Assembly (NCBI GenBank): GCA_963643465.1
Contig: CAVIJT010000001.1
Span: forward strand, 62,001-126,000
Length of the DNA stretch: 64,000 nucleotides
Direction of reading: 5' to 3'
DNA from: CAG-411 sp963643465
GTDB taxonomy: Bacteria; Bacillota; Clostridia; Lachnospirales; Lachnospiraceae
Shown here: positions 37,512 to 46,240 of the stretch, piece by piece
Position numbering within the stretch: position 1 is the stretch's first letter
Layout of the letters: every line of letters starts with the position of its first letter
Position numbers and translations under genes: made by a program
The notes under the pieces: model-generated
Seen by the model: only the letters and a program-made list of their open reading frames with translations
Databases searched by the model: none
What the model was told of the DNA's origin: nothing

Positions 37512-37575
37512 TTTCTTCCCTTCTTTCTCATTCCAATACAGTCACATCTTTGCTGCAACATGTGTATTGCATCTT

Positions 37576-38646
37576 TTATTCCTGTGCATCATTCCAATGT
37601 AACAACTCTTCTCGAAGAACAGATAACAACTGTTCCTCTGGCACTTTTTTTACGATTTGACCTTTTTTAATTAAAAGCCCAACGCCTTTTCCTCCTGCAA
37701 TTCCTATATCTGCCTCTTTTGCTTCTCCTGGACCGTTTACAACACACCCCATCACCGCAACTTTAATATCCAAAGGAATATCTTTTACCAAATCTTCCAC
37801 CTGATTTGCAAGACCAATCAAATCAATTTGTGTTCTTCCACAAGTTGGACAAGATACAACCTCTATGCCACCAGTACGAAGTCCCAATGTTTTTAGTACC
37901 AATTTTGCAGTTTTAATTTCTTCTACCGGATCTCCAGATAAAGAAACACGAATGGTATTTCCAATTCCTTGATATAAAATAGCCCCTAATCCTACAGAAG
38001 ATTTGATGTTTCCAGAATATACAGTACCAGATTCCGTAATTCCTACGTGTAATGGATACGGAATCTTATCTGCTATTAGTTCATGGGACTTAATACACAT
38101 CAATACATCCGACGACTTGATACTAACTACCAGATTGTCATATCCCATATCCTCTATGAGCTTTACTTTATCTAAGGCACTCTCTACAATACCTTCCGCT
38201 GTGACCCCTTTATACTTTTCCAATATGTGCGCCTCAAGGGAACCGCTATTAACCCCCACACGAATAGGAATATTACGCTCTTTAGCTACATCCACTACCG
38301 CTTTTACCCTCTCGTTATCACCAATATTTCCAGGATTAATACGAATTTTATCTGCTCCATATTCCATAGCCGCAATAGCCAAACGATAATCAAAATGAAT
38401 ATCGGCAATCAACGGAATAGAAATCTGCTTTTTAATTTGTGCAAAGGCTTTTGCTGCCTCCATTGTTGGCACTGCGCACCGAACCAATTCACATCCGGCA
38501 GCTTCCAATCGTTTTATTTGTTCCACCGTAGCTTGTACATCCTCTGTTTTTGTGTTTGTCATAGACTGTATCAACACAGGATTCTTTCCTCCAAGCACTC
38601 GATTTCCAATGTGAATTTCTTTTGTTTTTTCTCGTAATGTACCCAT
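37576..38646 (-). CDS. ispG: (E)-4-hydroxy-3-methylbut-2-enyl-diphosphate synthase
   Basis: Converts methylerythritol cyclodiphosphate to HMBPP, the penultimate MEP-pathway step. The 356-residue protein has the barrel part (GGKNPVLIQSMTNTKTEDV, RINPGNIG) and a C-terminal reductase-like part with the [4Fe-4S] cysteines in VSCPTCGRTQ and AVMGCVVNGPGEAKEADIG. The ATG at 38646 is preferred: AAGGA lies about nine bases upstream, and longer starts overlap that site. It sits between rseP and polC where B. subtilis has proS. Another enzyme of the same pathway, dxr, is two genes upstream. A possible private promoter is at 38730-38757. Confidence 0.96.
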   Translation of the reverse strand: MGTLREKTKEIHIGNRVLGGKNPVLIQSMTNTKTEDVQATVEQIKRLEAAGCELVRCAVPTMEAAKAFAQIKKQISIPLIADIHFDYRLAIAAMEYGADKIRINPGNIGDNERVKAVVDVAKERNIPIRVGVNSGSLEAHILEKYKGVTAEGIVESALDKVKLIEDMGYDNLVVSIKSSDVLMCIKSHELIADKIPYPLHVGITESGTVYSGNIKSSVGLGAILYQGIGNTIRVSLSGDPVEEIKTAKLVLKTLGLRTGGIEVVSCPTCGRTQIDLIGLANQVEDLVKDIPLDIKVAVMGCVVNGPGEAKEADIGIAGGKGVGLLIKKGQIVKKVPEEQLLSVLREELLHWNDAQE

Positions 38647-38684
38647 GTGCCTCATCCTTTCTTTTTTCATATTATGCGGTCATT

Positions 38685-38826
38685 TTACCGCTAGAGTTAT
38701 TGCTAATTCCTTTGCTTGTTTCTATTTTTGTTATACTATTTTGCCATTAATCATCAATTGCGAAACTTTTTTCATTCTATAAGTTTCGCAATTGTTTTCT
38801 GTCTACTTTTATAACTTTAGCGGTAA
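38685..38826. repeat. Nested inverted repeat between rseP and ispG
   Basis: Outer 16-bp arms TTACCGCTAGAGTTAT (38685-38700) and ATAACTTTAGCGGTAA (38811-38826) differ at one base. Inside lies a perfect 14-bp hairpin CAATTGCGAAACTT / AAGTTTCGCAATTG (38755-38794). The right end touches the rseP stop codon. It could be a small MITE-like element or a regulatory structure; no target-site duplication is obvious. Confidence 0.6.
38730..38757 (-). promoter_or_regulatory. Possible promoter of ispG-polC inside the inverted repeat
   Basis: TTGATG, 16-base spacer, TATAAC on the minus strand; the -35 box overlaps the inner hairpin arm. Confidence 0.4.
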
Positions 38827-40185
38827 CTATCCCGTGATAATACGAGCAATATCATTATAAGTTACTGCAATCATAAGTACCATCAATAGAATAATTCCTA
38901 CTAAATGTACCATTCCTTCTATTTTTTGATCCGCCGGCTTTCCACGGAACAATTCTACAAATAAAAATACTAATCTTCCACCATCTAATGCTGGGAATGG
39001 CAATAAATTCATAACTCCCAAGTTAGCACTTAGGAAGATAGCTATATTTAATAAATTAAGCAACGCATCCACAGCAGTCTGACTAGCATCTACAGTATCT
39101 CCAATGTAGTCTACGATTCCTACCACACCCGATAAATCATTGGTGCTTACTCGTCCCGTCACAAGTCTTCCTAAACTTTTTACGGTGCTTTCAATCCAAA
39201 AACGAATTTCTGATGCACCATAACGAATATCATCTAAAATATTTCCATGCACTCTGGAACCCATGGAAATCTGTAACGATTTCACAGTGGCATAATATGG
39301 AGTCACTGTAACTTCCTTCTCTTTTCCATTTCTCTCATAGGTAATGACAACATCCTCTTTCGTCAATGGATTTGCCTCCAAATAAGTGGACATATCCTCC
39401 ATTGTCTCAATGGTTGTTCCGTTCATAGAGGTAATCACATCACCAGCCTTTACACCAGCCTTATCCATAGGACTATCCTCTTCTACAGCAGAAACATAGG
39501 CTTCTTCACCTTCTCCAGAACTTGTATAACTGTATCCCAAACGATAATAACTATAATTTGGATCAATATCAGCCTCTTTTTTCTCTCCATCTGCAGTTGT
39601 ATATTCTACACGTAATGGTTCGTCTCCTACATCATTTAAACTAAAATAGATACTGTAATCCGAACCAATTTTAATTTTCTTTCCCTCAATAGCAGTAATC
39701 GTATCCCCTGCTTGGATACCAGCCTCCGCAGCCGCACTGTCAGGAGAAACATAGGTAACTACTGCTGGATTATATCCCACTACTGCCACTAAGATAATGG
39801 CAAATATAAATGCAGATATAAAGTTAAAAATAGGACCTGCTGCAATAATGGAAATTTTTGCCCAAATTCCTGCTTTTTGAAAAGAATCCGGTGCATCGTT
39901 CACTTCATCTTCTCCTACCATCATGCAGGAACCACCGATTGGAAACAATTTCCAAGAGTACCATGTATGCTCTTTCCAATCTTCTCTATTTTCGCAATAA
40001 CTTTGAGATGGAAAAAACTTCACCGTCATTTTCTCATCTGTTTTTACAAGGGTAACCAGTCTTGGTCCCATTCCCACAGAAAATTCTGTAACACCTACTC
40101 CATTTTTCTTAGCAAGTAAAAAGTGTCCCAACTCATGCAACACTACAATTACTGTAAATACAAGTAATGCAATAATAATATTCAT
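38827..40185 (-). CDS. rseP: Site-2 zinc metalloprotease, RseP/RasP
   Basis: An intramembrane protease that cleaves anti-sigma factors and signal-peptide remnants. The 452-residue protein has the zinc motif LHELGHF in its first transmembrane helix, two PDZ domains in tandem (GIQAGDTITAIEG and GVKAGDVITSMNG), and the C-terminal zinc/active-site motif LLPFPALDGGRL. B. subtilis RasP has one PDZ; two are common in other lineages. The ATG at 40185 has GGAGG five bases upstream; the ATG at 40197 overlaps that site. It lies 18 bases after dxr. The nested inverted repeat starts immediately after its stop. Confidence 0.95.
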   Translation of the reverse strand: MNIIIALLVFTVIVVLHELGHFLLAKKNGVGVTEFSVGMGPRLVTLVKTDEKMTVKFFPSQSYCENREDWKEHTWYSWKLFPIGGSCMMVGEDEVNDAPDSFQKAGIWAKISIIAAGPIFNFISAFIFAIILVAVVGYNPAVVTYVSPDSAAAEAGIQAGDTITAIEGKKIKIGSDYSIYFSLNDVGDEPLRVEYTTADGEKKEADIDPNYSYYRLGYSYTSSGEGEEAYVSAVEEDSPMDKAGVKAGDVITSMNGTTIETMEDMSTYLEANPLTKEDVVITYERNGKEKEVTVTPYYATVKSLQISMGSRVHGNILDDIRYGASEIRFWIESTVKSLGRLVTGRVSTNDLSGVVGIVDYIGDTVDASQTAVDALLNLLNIAIFLSANLGVMNLLPFPALDGGRLVFLFVELFRGKPADQKIEGMVHLVGIILLMVLMIAVTYNDIARIITG

Positions 40186-40203
40186 TTCTTCCTCCATTCA
40201 TTT

Positions 40204-41349
40204 TTATGACCAACGCTCATCAATTTCTCGATAAACCTGCTGTTCTATTTCTAAAATTTCCTCAATAGATGGATGTTCCACCCACTGATGCTTCGATAAA
40301 GCATAATCAATCACTTCAACAATATCCAAATATCCAATTTCACGATTTAAAAACTTTGCAACGGCTTTCTCATTGGCTGCATTATAAACAGTTGGCATAC
40401 TTCCACCTTTTCGTCCAACTTCATATGCCATTTTAAGTCCTTGAAAAGTTTCCATATCCGGCTCCATAAAGTCTAACTGCCCTAACTTTGCAAAATCTAA
40501 ACGATCACCGGGAAGTGGTCTTCTCTCTGGATAATACAACGCATATTGAATTGGCAAACGCATATCCGGAGTACCAAGCTGTGCCATTACTGCACCATCT
40601 TCATATTCAACCATAGAATGTATCACACTCTGTGGCTGCACTACCACTTGGATTTTATCAATATCTACATCAAAAAGCCATTTTGCCTCCATCACTTCCA
40701 AACCTTTGTTTACCATGGTAGAGGAATCAATGGTAATTTTTCTTCCCATTGCCCAATTGGGATGTTTCAATGCATCTTCTACCTGAATATTTCTAAGTTC
40801 TTCTTTCTTTTTTCCTCGAAAAGGACCACCTGAAGCGGTAAGTAAAATTTTACTAATCGCATTTTTTCGTTTCTCCTGCAAAGATTGAAAAATTGCAGAA
40901 TGCTCACTATCCACCGGAAGTAACTGCACACCATATTCTTTTACTAATGGCATAATAATGTGACCTGCCGTAACTAAAGTTTCTTTATTTGCCAACGCAA
41001 TATCTTTTCCTGCTTTTATGGCTGCAATGGTTGGCGTAATTCCGATCATTCCCACAACTGCTGCAACTACAATTTCTACATCTGAAACTGTCGCACAGGC
41101 AATCATTCCCTCCATGCCATGCAATACTTCCACTGTGGTATCTTTTAATCTGTCTTTAAGCTCCAATGCTTTTTTTTCATCCCAAATAGAAACTATACGG
41201 GGATGAAACTCTGCAATTTGCTTTTCCATAAGATCTATATTACTTCCAGCAACCAGTGCTACCACTTCTAAATCTTTATTATTTCGAACTACGTCCAATG
41301 TCTGTGTTCCAATGGAACCAGTTGAACCTAAAATTGCTATTTTTTTCAT
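40204..41349 (-). CDS. dxr: 1-deoxy-D-xylulose-5-phosphate reductoisomerase
   Basis: Commits DXP to the MEP isoprenoid pathway using NADPH. The 381-residue protein opens with the dinucleotide fold KKIAILGSTGSIGTQTL. It contains ALANKETLVTAGHI, LLPVDSEHSAIFQ with metal-binding acids, TASGGPFRG and the C-terminal helical domain. The start at 41349 has AGAGG six to seven bases upstream; the longer frame to 41394 lacks a site. It is flanked by cdsA and rseP, as in B. subtilis. Confidence 0.97.
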   Translation of the reverse strand: MKKIAILGSTGSIGTQTLDVVRNNKDLEVVALVAGSNIDLMEKQIAEFHPRIVSIWDEKKALELKDRLKDTTVEVLHGMEGMIACATVSDVEIVVAAVVGMIGITPTIAAIKAGKDIALANKETLVTAGHIIMPLVKEYGVQLLPVDSEHSAIFQSLQEKRKNAISKILLTASGGPFRGKKKEELRNIQVEDALKHPNWAMGRKITIDSSTMVNKGLEVMEAKWLFDVDIDKIQVVVQPQSVIHSMVEYEDGAVMAQLGTPDMRLPIQYALYYPERRPLPGDRLDFAKLGQLDFMEPDMETFQGLKMAYEVGRKGGSMPTVYNAANEKAVAKFLNREIGYLDIVEVIDYALSKHQWVEHPSIEEILEIEQQVYREIDERWS

Positions 41350-41426
41350 AGGACACCTCTCATCCTTTTTATAACAAATATAAGTATTTCCCACTTGTAT
41401 TCATACATACACTATACATCAAAAAA

Positions 41427-42224
41427 TTACAAGAAAGTAAAGAATATATAGGCAAGAGGGGCAGTAAATAATATACTGTCAAATCGATCCAAAATACCAC
41501 CATGTCCCGGTATCAAATGCCCATAATCTTTTATATCATAATTTCTCTTAATAGCAGATGCAGCCAAATCTCCAATCTGTGAACAAATAGCTCCAAGTGC
41601 TGCTACTAATGTAAACAAAGCAACAGAACACCCGTGAATTGCTAAAGGTTCTTTGAAAATGGTAGCATAAATAAAAGCAAGCAATGCCGCCCCTAAAATT
41701 CCACCAGTGCATCCTTCCACCGTTTTCTTCGGACTTAGCTCTGTTGGAAGTTTATGTTTTCCGATCAACATACCTACGCAATAGGCACAGGTATCCGACC
41801 CCCATGCTGCAATAAATACAATCCATACCAGATAAAAACCACCATCTAACATTCTTACCTGATACATACATGACAACATCATAGTAACATAAATGATTCC
41901 GGCAAAAGCCATTGCTATATCTTTAAATACAAATTTCGGATACATAATCACATATGCCGCCATAAACAGTAACATGACTCCCAATATGAACACTTGTATG
42001 AAATCTTCTCTTCCAAAAAAGAGAATTACTTCATATCCAATGGTAGCAATATATCCAATAAATCCCAGTGGCGTTTTTTCTAACTTAAGTACACGATATA
42101 GTTCGAATTGACCAATCAATGACAACAATCCCATCACAAACAACAATACGGGATGTCCTACCCAAATTGATGCAATGGCAAGTGCCACCAAAATAATTCC
42201 ACTAATCAATCTTTCAACAAACAT
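41427..42224 (-). CDS. cdsA: Phosphatidate cytidylyltransferase
   Basis: Makes CDP-diacylglycerol from CTP and phosphatidic acid at the membrane, the branch point for phospholipids. The 265-residue protein is strongly hydrophobic with about seven to eight helices. It carries the family signature SAIKRNYDIKDYGHLIPGHG followed by GILDRFDS. SPKKTVEGCTGG precedes it. It sits between uppS and dxr in the conserved order and is preceded by a 108-base gap containing a hairpin at 42270-42309. Confidence 0.95.
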   Translation of the reverse strand: MFVERLISGIILVALAIASIWVGHPVLLFVMGLLSLIGQFELYRVLKLEKTPLGFIGYIATIGYEVILFFGREDFIQVFILGVMLLFMAAYVIMYPKFVFKDIAMAFAGIIYVTMMLSCMYQVRMLDGGFYLVWIVFIAAWGSDTCAYCVGMLIGKHKLPTELSPKKTVEGCTGGILGAALLAFIYATIFKEPLAIHGCSVALFTLVAALGAICSQIGDLAASAIKRNYDIKDYGHLIPGHGGILDRFDSILFTAPLAYIFFTFL

Positions 42225-42269
42225 GATACCTCCTTATCAGTTACAATCTACAAGATTTTTGACTGTAAC

Positions 42270-42309
42270 AACAAGTTCATTTAAAATTGCCTTTGGCTAA
42301 GAACTTGTT
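42270..42309. other. Hairpin between uppS and cdsA
   Basis: AACAAGTTC / GAACTTGTT, 9 bp, around a 22-base loop with a small GCC/GGC stem. No T-run follows on the minus strand, so an RNA-processing or stability element is more likely than a terminator. Confidence 0.35.
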
Positions 42310-42332
42310 ACCTTGTTTTCCTTTGCATAAAT

Positions 42333-43043
42333 CTATTTTACTCCGCCAAATCTTCTATCTCGACCAGCATAATAATCAATTGCTTTTTCTAATTCTTTTT
42401 TATCAAAATCAGGCCACAACACATCTGTAAAATAGAATTCTGCATACGCCATCTGCCAAAGCATATAATTTGAGATACGCTGTTCTCCACTGGTTCGAAT
42501 CATTAAATCCGGGTCTGGAATTCCCTTTGTATCTAAATATGCCGAAAATCTCTCTTCAGTAATATCCTCTTTGGTAAACATTCCAGCTTCCATATCCGCA
42601 ACCATTCGCTTCATAGCACGAACCATCTCATCTCTTCCACCATAATTTAACGCAACGGTAAAATTAAGTCCTGTACAGCTGGCAGACTTTTCTTCCAACT
42701 CTATAATTTGATTTTGAAGTTCTGGAGACAATCGATTAATATCTCCAATCACGCGCACACGCATATTATTCTTTTCACTTCGCTCCAAACAGTTACTTAA
42801 ATACTTTTTCAATAATTTCATTAAGGCACGCACTTCATCTTCCGGTCTTTTCCAATTTTCTGTAGAAAAGGCATATACGGTTAAATACTTAATTCCCAAA
42901 TTCCAGGCATCTTCACAAATCTGCTCCACCGCTTTGGCCCCCTGCGCATGTCCAACATTTCTAGGCATGAAACGCTTTTTTGCCCATCGACCATTTCCAT
43001 CCAAAATAAGTGCTACGTGTTGCGGTACCTTTTTCTCTTCCAT
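42333..43043 (-). CDS. uppS: Isoprenyl transferase (undecaprenyl diphosphate synthase)
   Basis: Elongates farnesyl diphosphate in cis to the C55 carrier for wall polymers. The 236-residue length is typical. Visible motifs are HVALILDGNGRWAKKR with the catalytic Asp, YAFSTENWKRP, and the C-terminal LMIRTSGEQRISNYMLWQ and DVLWPDF. The ribosome site is GAGAGG. A strong terminator lies between frr and this gene with no clear new promoter after it, so expression may depend on read-through. Confidence 0.97.
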   Translation of the reverse strand: MEEKKVPQHVALILDGNGRWAKKRFMPRNVGHAQGAKAVEQICEDAWNLGIKYLTVYAFSTENWKRPEDEVRALMKLLKKYLSNCLERSEKNNMRVRVIGDINRLSPELQNQIIELEEKSASCTGLNFTVALNYGGRDEMVRAMKRMVADMEAGMFTKEDITEERFSAYLDTKGIPDPDLMIRTSGEQRISNYMLWQMAYAEFYFTDVLWPDFDKKELEKAIDYYAGRDRRFGGVK

Positions 43044-43094
43044 GTAACATCTATCCTCTCTACATATTTATTCACAAGTATCTACTGATATGAG

Positions 43095-43146
43095 GAAAAG
43101 GCGTACCCTGCCAGATGGTATTGCCCCATTTTGGCAAAATACGCCT
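43095..43146 (-). terminator. Terminator hairpin between frr and uppS
   Basis: On the minus strand AGGCGTA / TACGCCT closes a longer stem (wobble TTTT/AGGG, then GCCA/TGGC and ATGG/CCAT), followed by TTTTCC. The pairing is about 19 bp in all. Confidence 0.65.
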
Positions 43147-43160
43147 AATTATTGATAAGC

Positions 43161-43703
43161 CTAAATTGTCATAATTTCGGATGACTTGTTCTCAATCATC
43201 TTATCTACTTCAGCGACGTATTTATCAGTCAGTTTTTGAACCTTATCTTCTTCCTGCTTTGCCTCATCGTCTGAAAGCTCATTTGCCTTATTCTGCTTCT
43301 TAATGGCATCATTGGCATCTCTACGAATGTTTCGAATGGCTACCTTTGCATTTTCACCTTTCTTCTTCACATCTTTTACTAATTCTTTACGACGTTCCTC
43401 TGTAAGTTCAGGGAAAACTAATCGGATAATCTTACCATCATTGTTTGGTGTCAAACCTAAATCAGAAACCATGATTGCTTTCTCAATCTCTTTTACAAGA
43501 CTTGCTTCCCAAGGCTGAATCTGAATCACTCTTGCCTCTGGTACAGATATGTTAGCTACTGTCTGCAAAGGAGAAGGAGTACCATAGTAATCTACCATAA
43601 TTTTATCTAATACATGCGGATTTGCTCTTCCTGCACGAATTGTCCCATACTCTTCTGATAACGCATGAATTGATTTTTTCATCTTATCTTCAAACTGCTC
43701 CAT
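43161..43703 (-). CDS. frr: Ribosome recycling factor
   Basis: Splits post-termination ribosomes together with EF-G. The 180-residue protein has the standard family sequence: EEYGTIRAGRANPHVLDKI near the N terminus, the VQTVANISVPEARVI-type middle domain and a long C-terminal helix with KKGENAKVAIRNIRRDAND. The start at 43703 follows GGAGG by ten bases; the in-frame extension to 43730 is not supported. It follows pyrH after 94 bases in which nothing strong was seen. Confidence 0.97.
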   Translation of the reverse strand: MEQFEDKMKKSIHALSEEYGTIRAGRANPHVLDKIMVDYYGTPSPLQTVANISVPEARVIQIQPWEASLVKEIEKAIMVSDLGLTPNNDGKIIRLVFPELTEERRKELVKDVKKKGENAKVAIRNIRRDANDAIKKQNKANELSDDEAKQEEDKVQKLTDKYVAEVDKMIENKSSEIMTI

Positions 43704-43797
43704 CTTAAATGTTCCTCCATTTCTTTCCACGGGATACTACTTAATTTTTGTAGTTATTCTTATTTATGAATTCTTATATGTTCTATGTTTCAGTAAA

Positions 43798-44508
43798 TTA
43801 ATCTACTGTTACCTTTGTTCCATGAAAGTTTCCATTCATAGTATTTACTATACTATCTTCCTCATTAAGTCCAAATACCAACAATGGCATTTTATTTTCA
43901 AGGCACATAATAGTAGCGGTAAGATCAATCACCTGCAATCTCTGATCCAGCACTTCCTGCATAGAAACCACATCATATTTCTTTGCAGATGGATTCACCT
44001 TTGGATCACTATCATATACACCGTCGATAGCCTTCGCCAATAAAATAACATCAGCCTCCATCTCAACTGCACGAAGTACAACGCCAGTATCGGTTGAAAA
44101 ATATGGATGACCTGTTCCTCCTGCAAAGAAAACAACCATTCCCTTTTCAAAATACTTATTAGCACGATCCTTTGAAAATGGCTTTGTCATAGTACCACAA
44201 GTAAATGGTGTTAATACCTGTGTTTTCATTCCCACAGAACGGAATATCTCAGAAACATAAATGCAGTTCATAATGGTAGCAAGCATTCCTATTTGATCTG
44301 CTTTGGTTCGGTCGATGTTTTCGCTGGTTCGTCCTCTCCAGAAATTACCTCCACCGATTACAACACCAACCTGAACTCCATCATCTACAAGCTGTTTTAC
44401 CTGCTTTGCAACCTTCACACAAGTGGCCTCATCAAAGCCAGTTTTCTTATCACCAGCTAATGCTTCTCCACTTAATTTCAAAAAAACTCTTTTATATTCT
44501 TTCTCCAT
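43798..44508 (-). CDS. pyrH: UMP kinase
   Basis: Phosphorylates UMP to UDP; the bacterial hexameric type of the amino acid kinase family. The 236-residue protein shows VFLKLSGEAL, GVVIGGGNFWRGR and the nucleotide-binding FFAGGTGHPYFSTDTG. The ATG at 44508 has GGAG nine bases upstream and starts four bases after the bactofilin stop, so the two genes are tightly linked. Longer in-frame starts would run back into the bactofilin gene. Confidence 0.97.
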   Translation of the reverse strand: MEKEYKRVFLKLSGEALAGDKKTGFDEATCVKVAKQVKQLVDDGVQVGVVIGGGNFWRGRTSENIDRTKADQIGMLATIMNCIYVSEIFRSVGMKTQVLTPFTCGTMTKPFSKDRANKYFEKGMVVFFAGGTGHPYFSTDTGVVLRAVEMEADVILLAKAIDGVYDSDPKVNPSAKKYDVVSMQEVLDQRLQVIDLTATIMCLENKMPLLVFGLNEEDSIVNTMNGNFHGTKVTVD

Positions 44509-44512
44509 CGTT

Positions 44513-46066
44513 CTATTCTCCATCAAAGAAATTATCAATATCTACTTCAGCATAAGAAAGTTTACAGTAACCATCCACAACAGCACCATTGTTAATCTGT
44601 ACTGATTTTGCTGTAATATTACCTTTTACAATCGCAGTAGAATCCACTACAACAGGTCCCTGCACATCAATCTCACCCTTTACTGCACCAGAGATTGTAG
44701 CAGATTTTGCTATTACATCACCAACTACAATCGTTCCAACACCGATTTTTACATCGCCCTGACTATCAATTCCACCATCTAATCTTGGTGTACTTACAAC
44801 AACCTCAGCAGCTTTTAGGTGTCCGCTTACATTTCCATTTACGGTCAACTTACCTAAACATTCTACATTACCAGTAATTGTTCCATTTACCTCTAAGCCG
44901 CCATCAGAACTAATAGAACCATTAATCACAGTTCCCTTTGTAATTACTGTTACCTGATCTGTTGCTTGTACATTCTCCAAATTGTTTTCCATAATGTTCG
45001 CTTCCTTTTCTATAATATTTTCTTGTATCATTGGCTCTAAGACTTCCATCTTATCACTGATAGACATACTTTCTTCATCCTCTTGCTGCATTGCAAGTGT
45101 TTCCATATCTTCTGACATTGAAACATCTTCCAACTTCTCTTCTTCTACTTCTTCACAGACTTCCTCATCCATTGTTTCAAAACTTGGAATATCTGTCAAA
45201 GAAATTTCTTCTTCACCATACACATCTGCCACTTCCTCTACCATATCTTCTCCTAAGATGTCTGTCTCAGATGTTTCCTCCATAGTTTCTGTTTCTGCAG
45301 ATACCATATATTCTATATTCTTTTCTTCATCTGTAAAATCTACTTCTGGAAGTTCTGAAGTAACTTCTTCTAACATTTCTTCCTGGAAAGTTGGCTCTTC
45401 TAAACTATTCTCTGAATCCTGCACATTTATCTCATCTAATAATTCACTAAAATCTTCCTCGTTTTCTTCTACCTCAGAAGATATTTCATCTGGCTGTTCC
45501 ACATTTATATCCTCAGGCAATTCAAATTCCATTCCCTGAGCTTCCATACTATCTTCTTGTCCAAATTCATTTGGTTCTTCCTGCATGAAATTGGTTTCTG
45601 CCAGATTGTCACTTTCTTCTACAACATTTTTTATCTCATCTTCTATTGGAAGCTGTTCCTCTGGCAAGGCGTCTATCATTGGTTCTTCTTCTGGAATTTC
45701 ATCTAGTATGCTGCTCTCTTCCTGTTCCTCTAACACATCCTCTTCCACATTGTCTGTATTTTCTAAACCAGACTCTGTCATCATGTCTTCACCAAGTTGA
45801 GCAAGGGCTGCCAATATATCCTCTTGCACTTCCTCATTTGCATTCTTTTCTAACTCGTCTTCATTTTCTGCTGTATCAGCCAACAAAGTATCTGTTTCTT
45901 CTATAGAAGAAACTTCCTCCGATACAGCCTGCTCTTTCTCTTCTTCTAAATGTAAAAAATCATTTTCTGCTGTATCTTCATCCTCAATTCCAAAAAAATC
46001 ATCATCAGGAAGAAGTTCATTTACTGCCTGTGATATATCATCTCTTAAATCCTTAAAAAATCCCAT
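44513..46066 (-). CDS. Bactofilin with a long acidic disordered N-terminal region
   Basis: A 517-residue protein. Residues ~1-16 (MGFFKDLRDDISQAVN) look like a short amphipathic helix. Residues ~17-360 are extremely Glu/Asp/Ser-rich and low complexity, with no predicted fold. Residues ~370-500 form a bactofilin beta-helix with the repeating hydrophobic/Gly pattern (TKGTVINGSISSDGGLEVNG, ITGNVECLGKLTVNGNVSGH). Bactofilins polymerise without nucleotides into envelope-associated scaffolds; most are 100-200 residues, so the acidic tail is unusual. It is preceded by a wall-polysaccharide deacetylase gene and followed by pyrH. A role in local wall modification is inferred. Confidence 0.8.
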   Translation of the reverse strand: MGFFKDLRDDISQAVNELLPDDDFFGIEDEDTAENDFLHLEEEKEQAVSEEVSSIEETDTLLADTAENEDELEKNANEEVQEDILAALAQLGEDMMTESGLENTDNVEEDVLEEQEESSILDEIPEEEPMIDALPEEQLPIEDEIKNVVEESDNLAETNFMQEEPNEFGQEDSMEAQGMEFELPEDINVEQPDEISSEVEENEEDFSELLDEINVQDSENSLEEPTFQEEMLEEVTSELPEVDFTDEEKNIEYMVSAETETMEETSETDILGEDMVEEVADVYGEEEISLTDIPSFETMDEEVCEEVEEEKLEDVSMSEDMETLAMQQEDEESMSISDKMEVLEPMIQENIIEKEANIMENNLENVQATDQVTVITKGTVINGSISSDGGLEVNGTITGNVECLGKLTVNGNVSGHLKAAEVVVSTPRLDGGIDSQGDVKIGVGTIVVGDVIAKSATISGAVKGEIDVQGPVVVDSTAIVKGNITAKSVQINNGAVVDGYCKLSYAEVDIDNFFDGE

Positions 46067-46240
46067 CCAAGTACCTCCTCATTCTTTCTTTTGTAATTTT
46101 ACGGCATTACTTGGTATCTACTATTTTCAAAATTGCATTTTTACTATTTTTTCACTAGACACAACACAATTTTTATCAAAATCCAATTATGCCAAACTCA
46201 CCTCTGCCAGCAACACTTTCCCCGTATTGCATATTTATGC

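Noticed and set aside
44982..45539. 185-residue Ser-rich reading frame on the plus strand
   Set aside because: It is the antisense of the Glu/Asp/Ser-rich tail of the bactofilin gene; GAA/GAT-rich codons read as TTC/ATC/TCT in reverse. No ribosome site or promoter.
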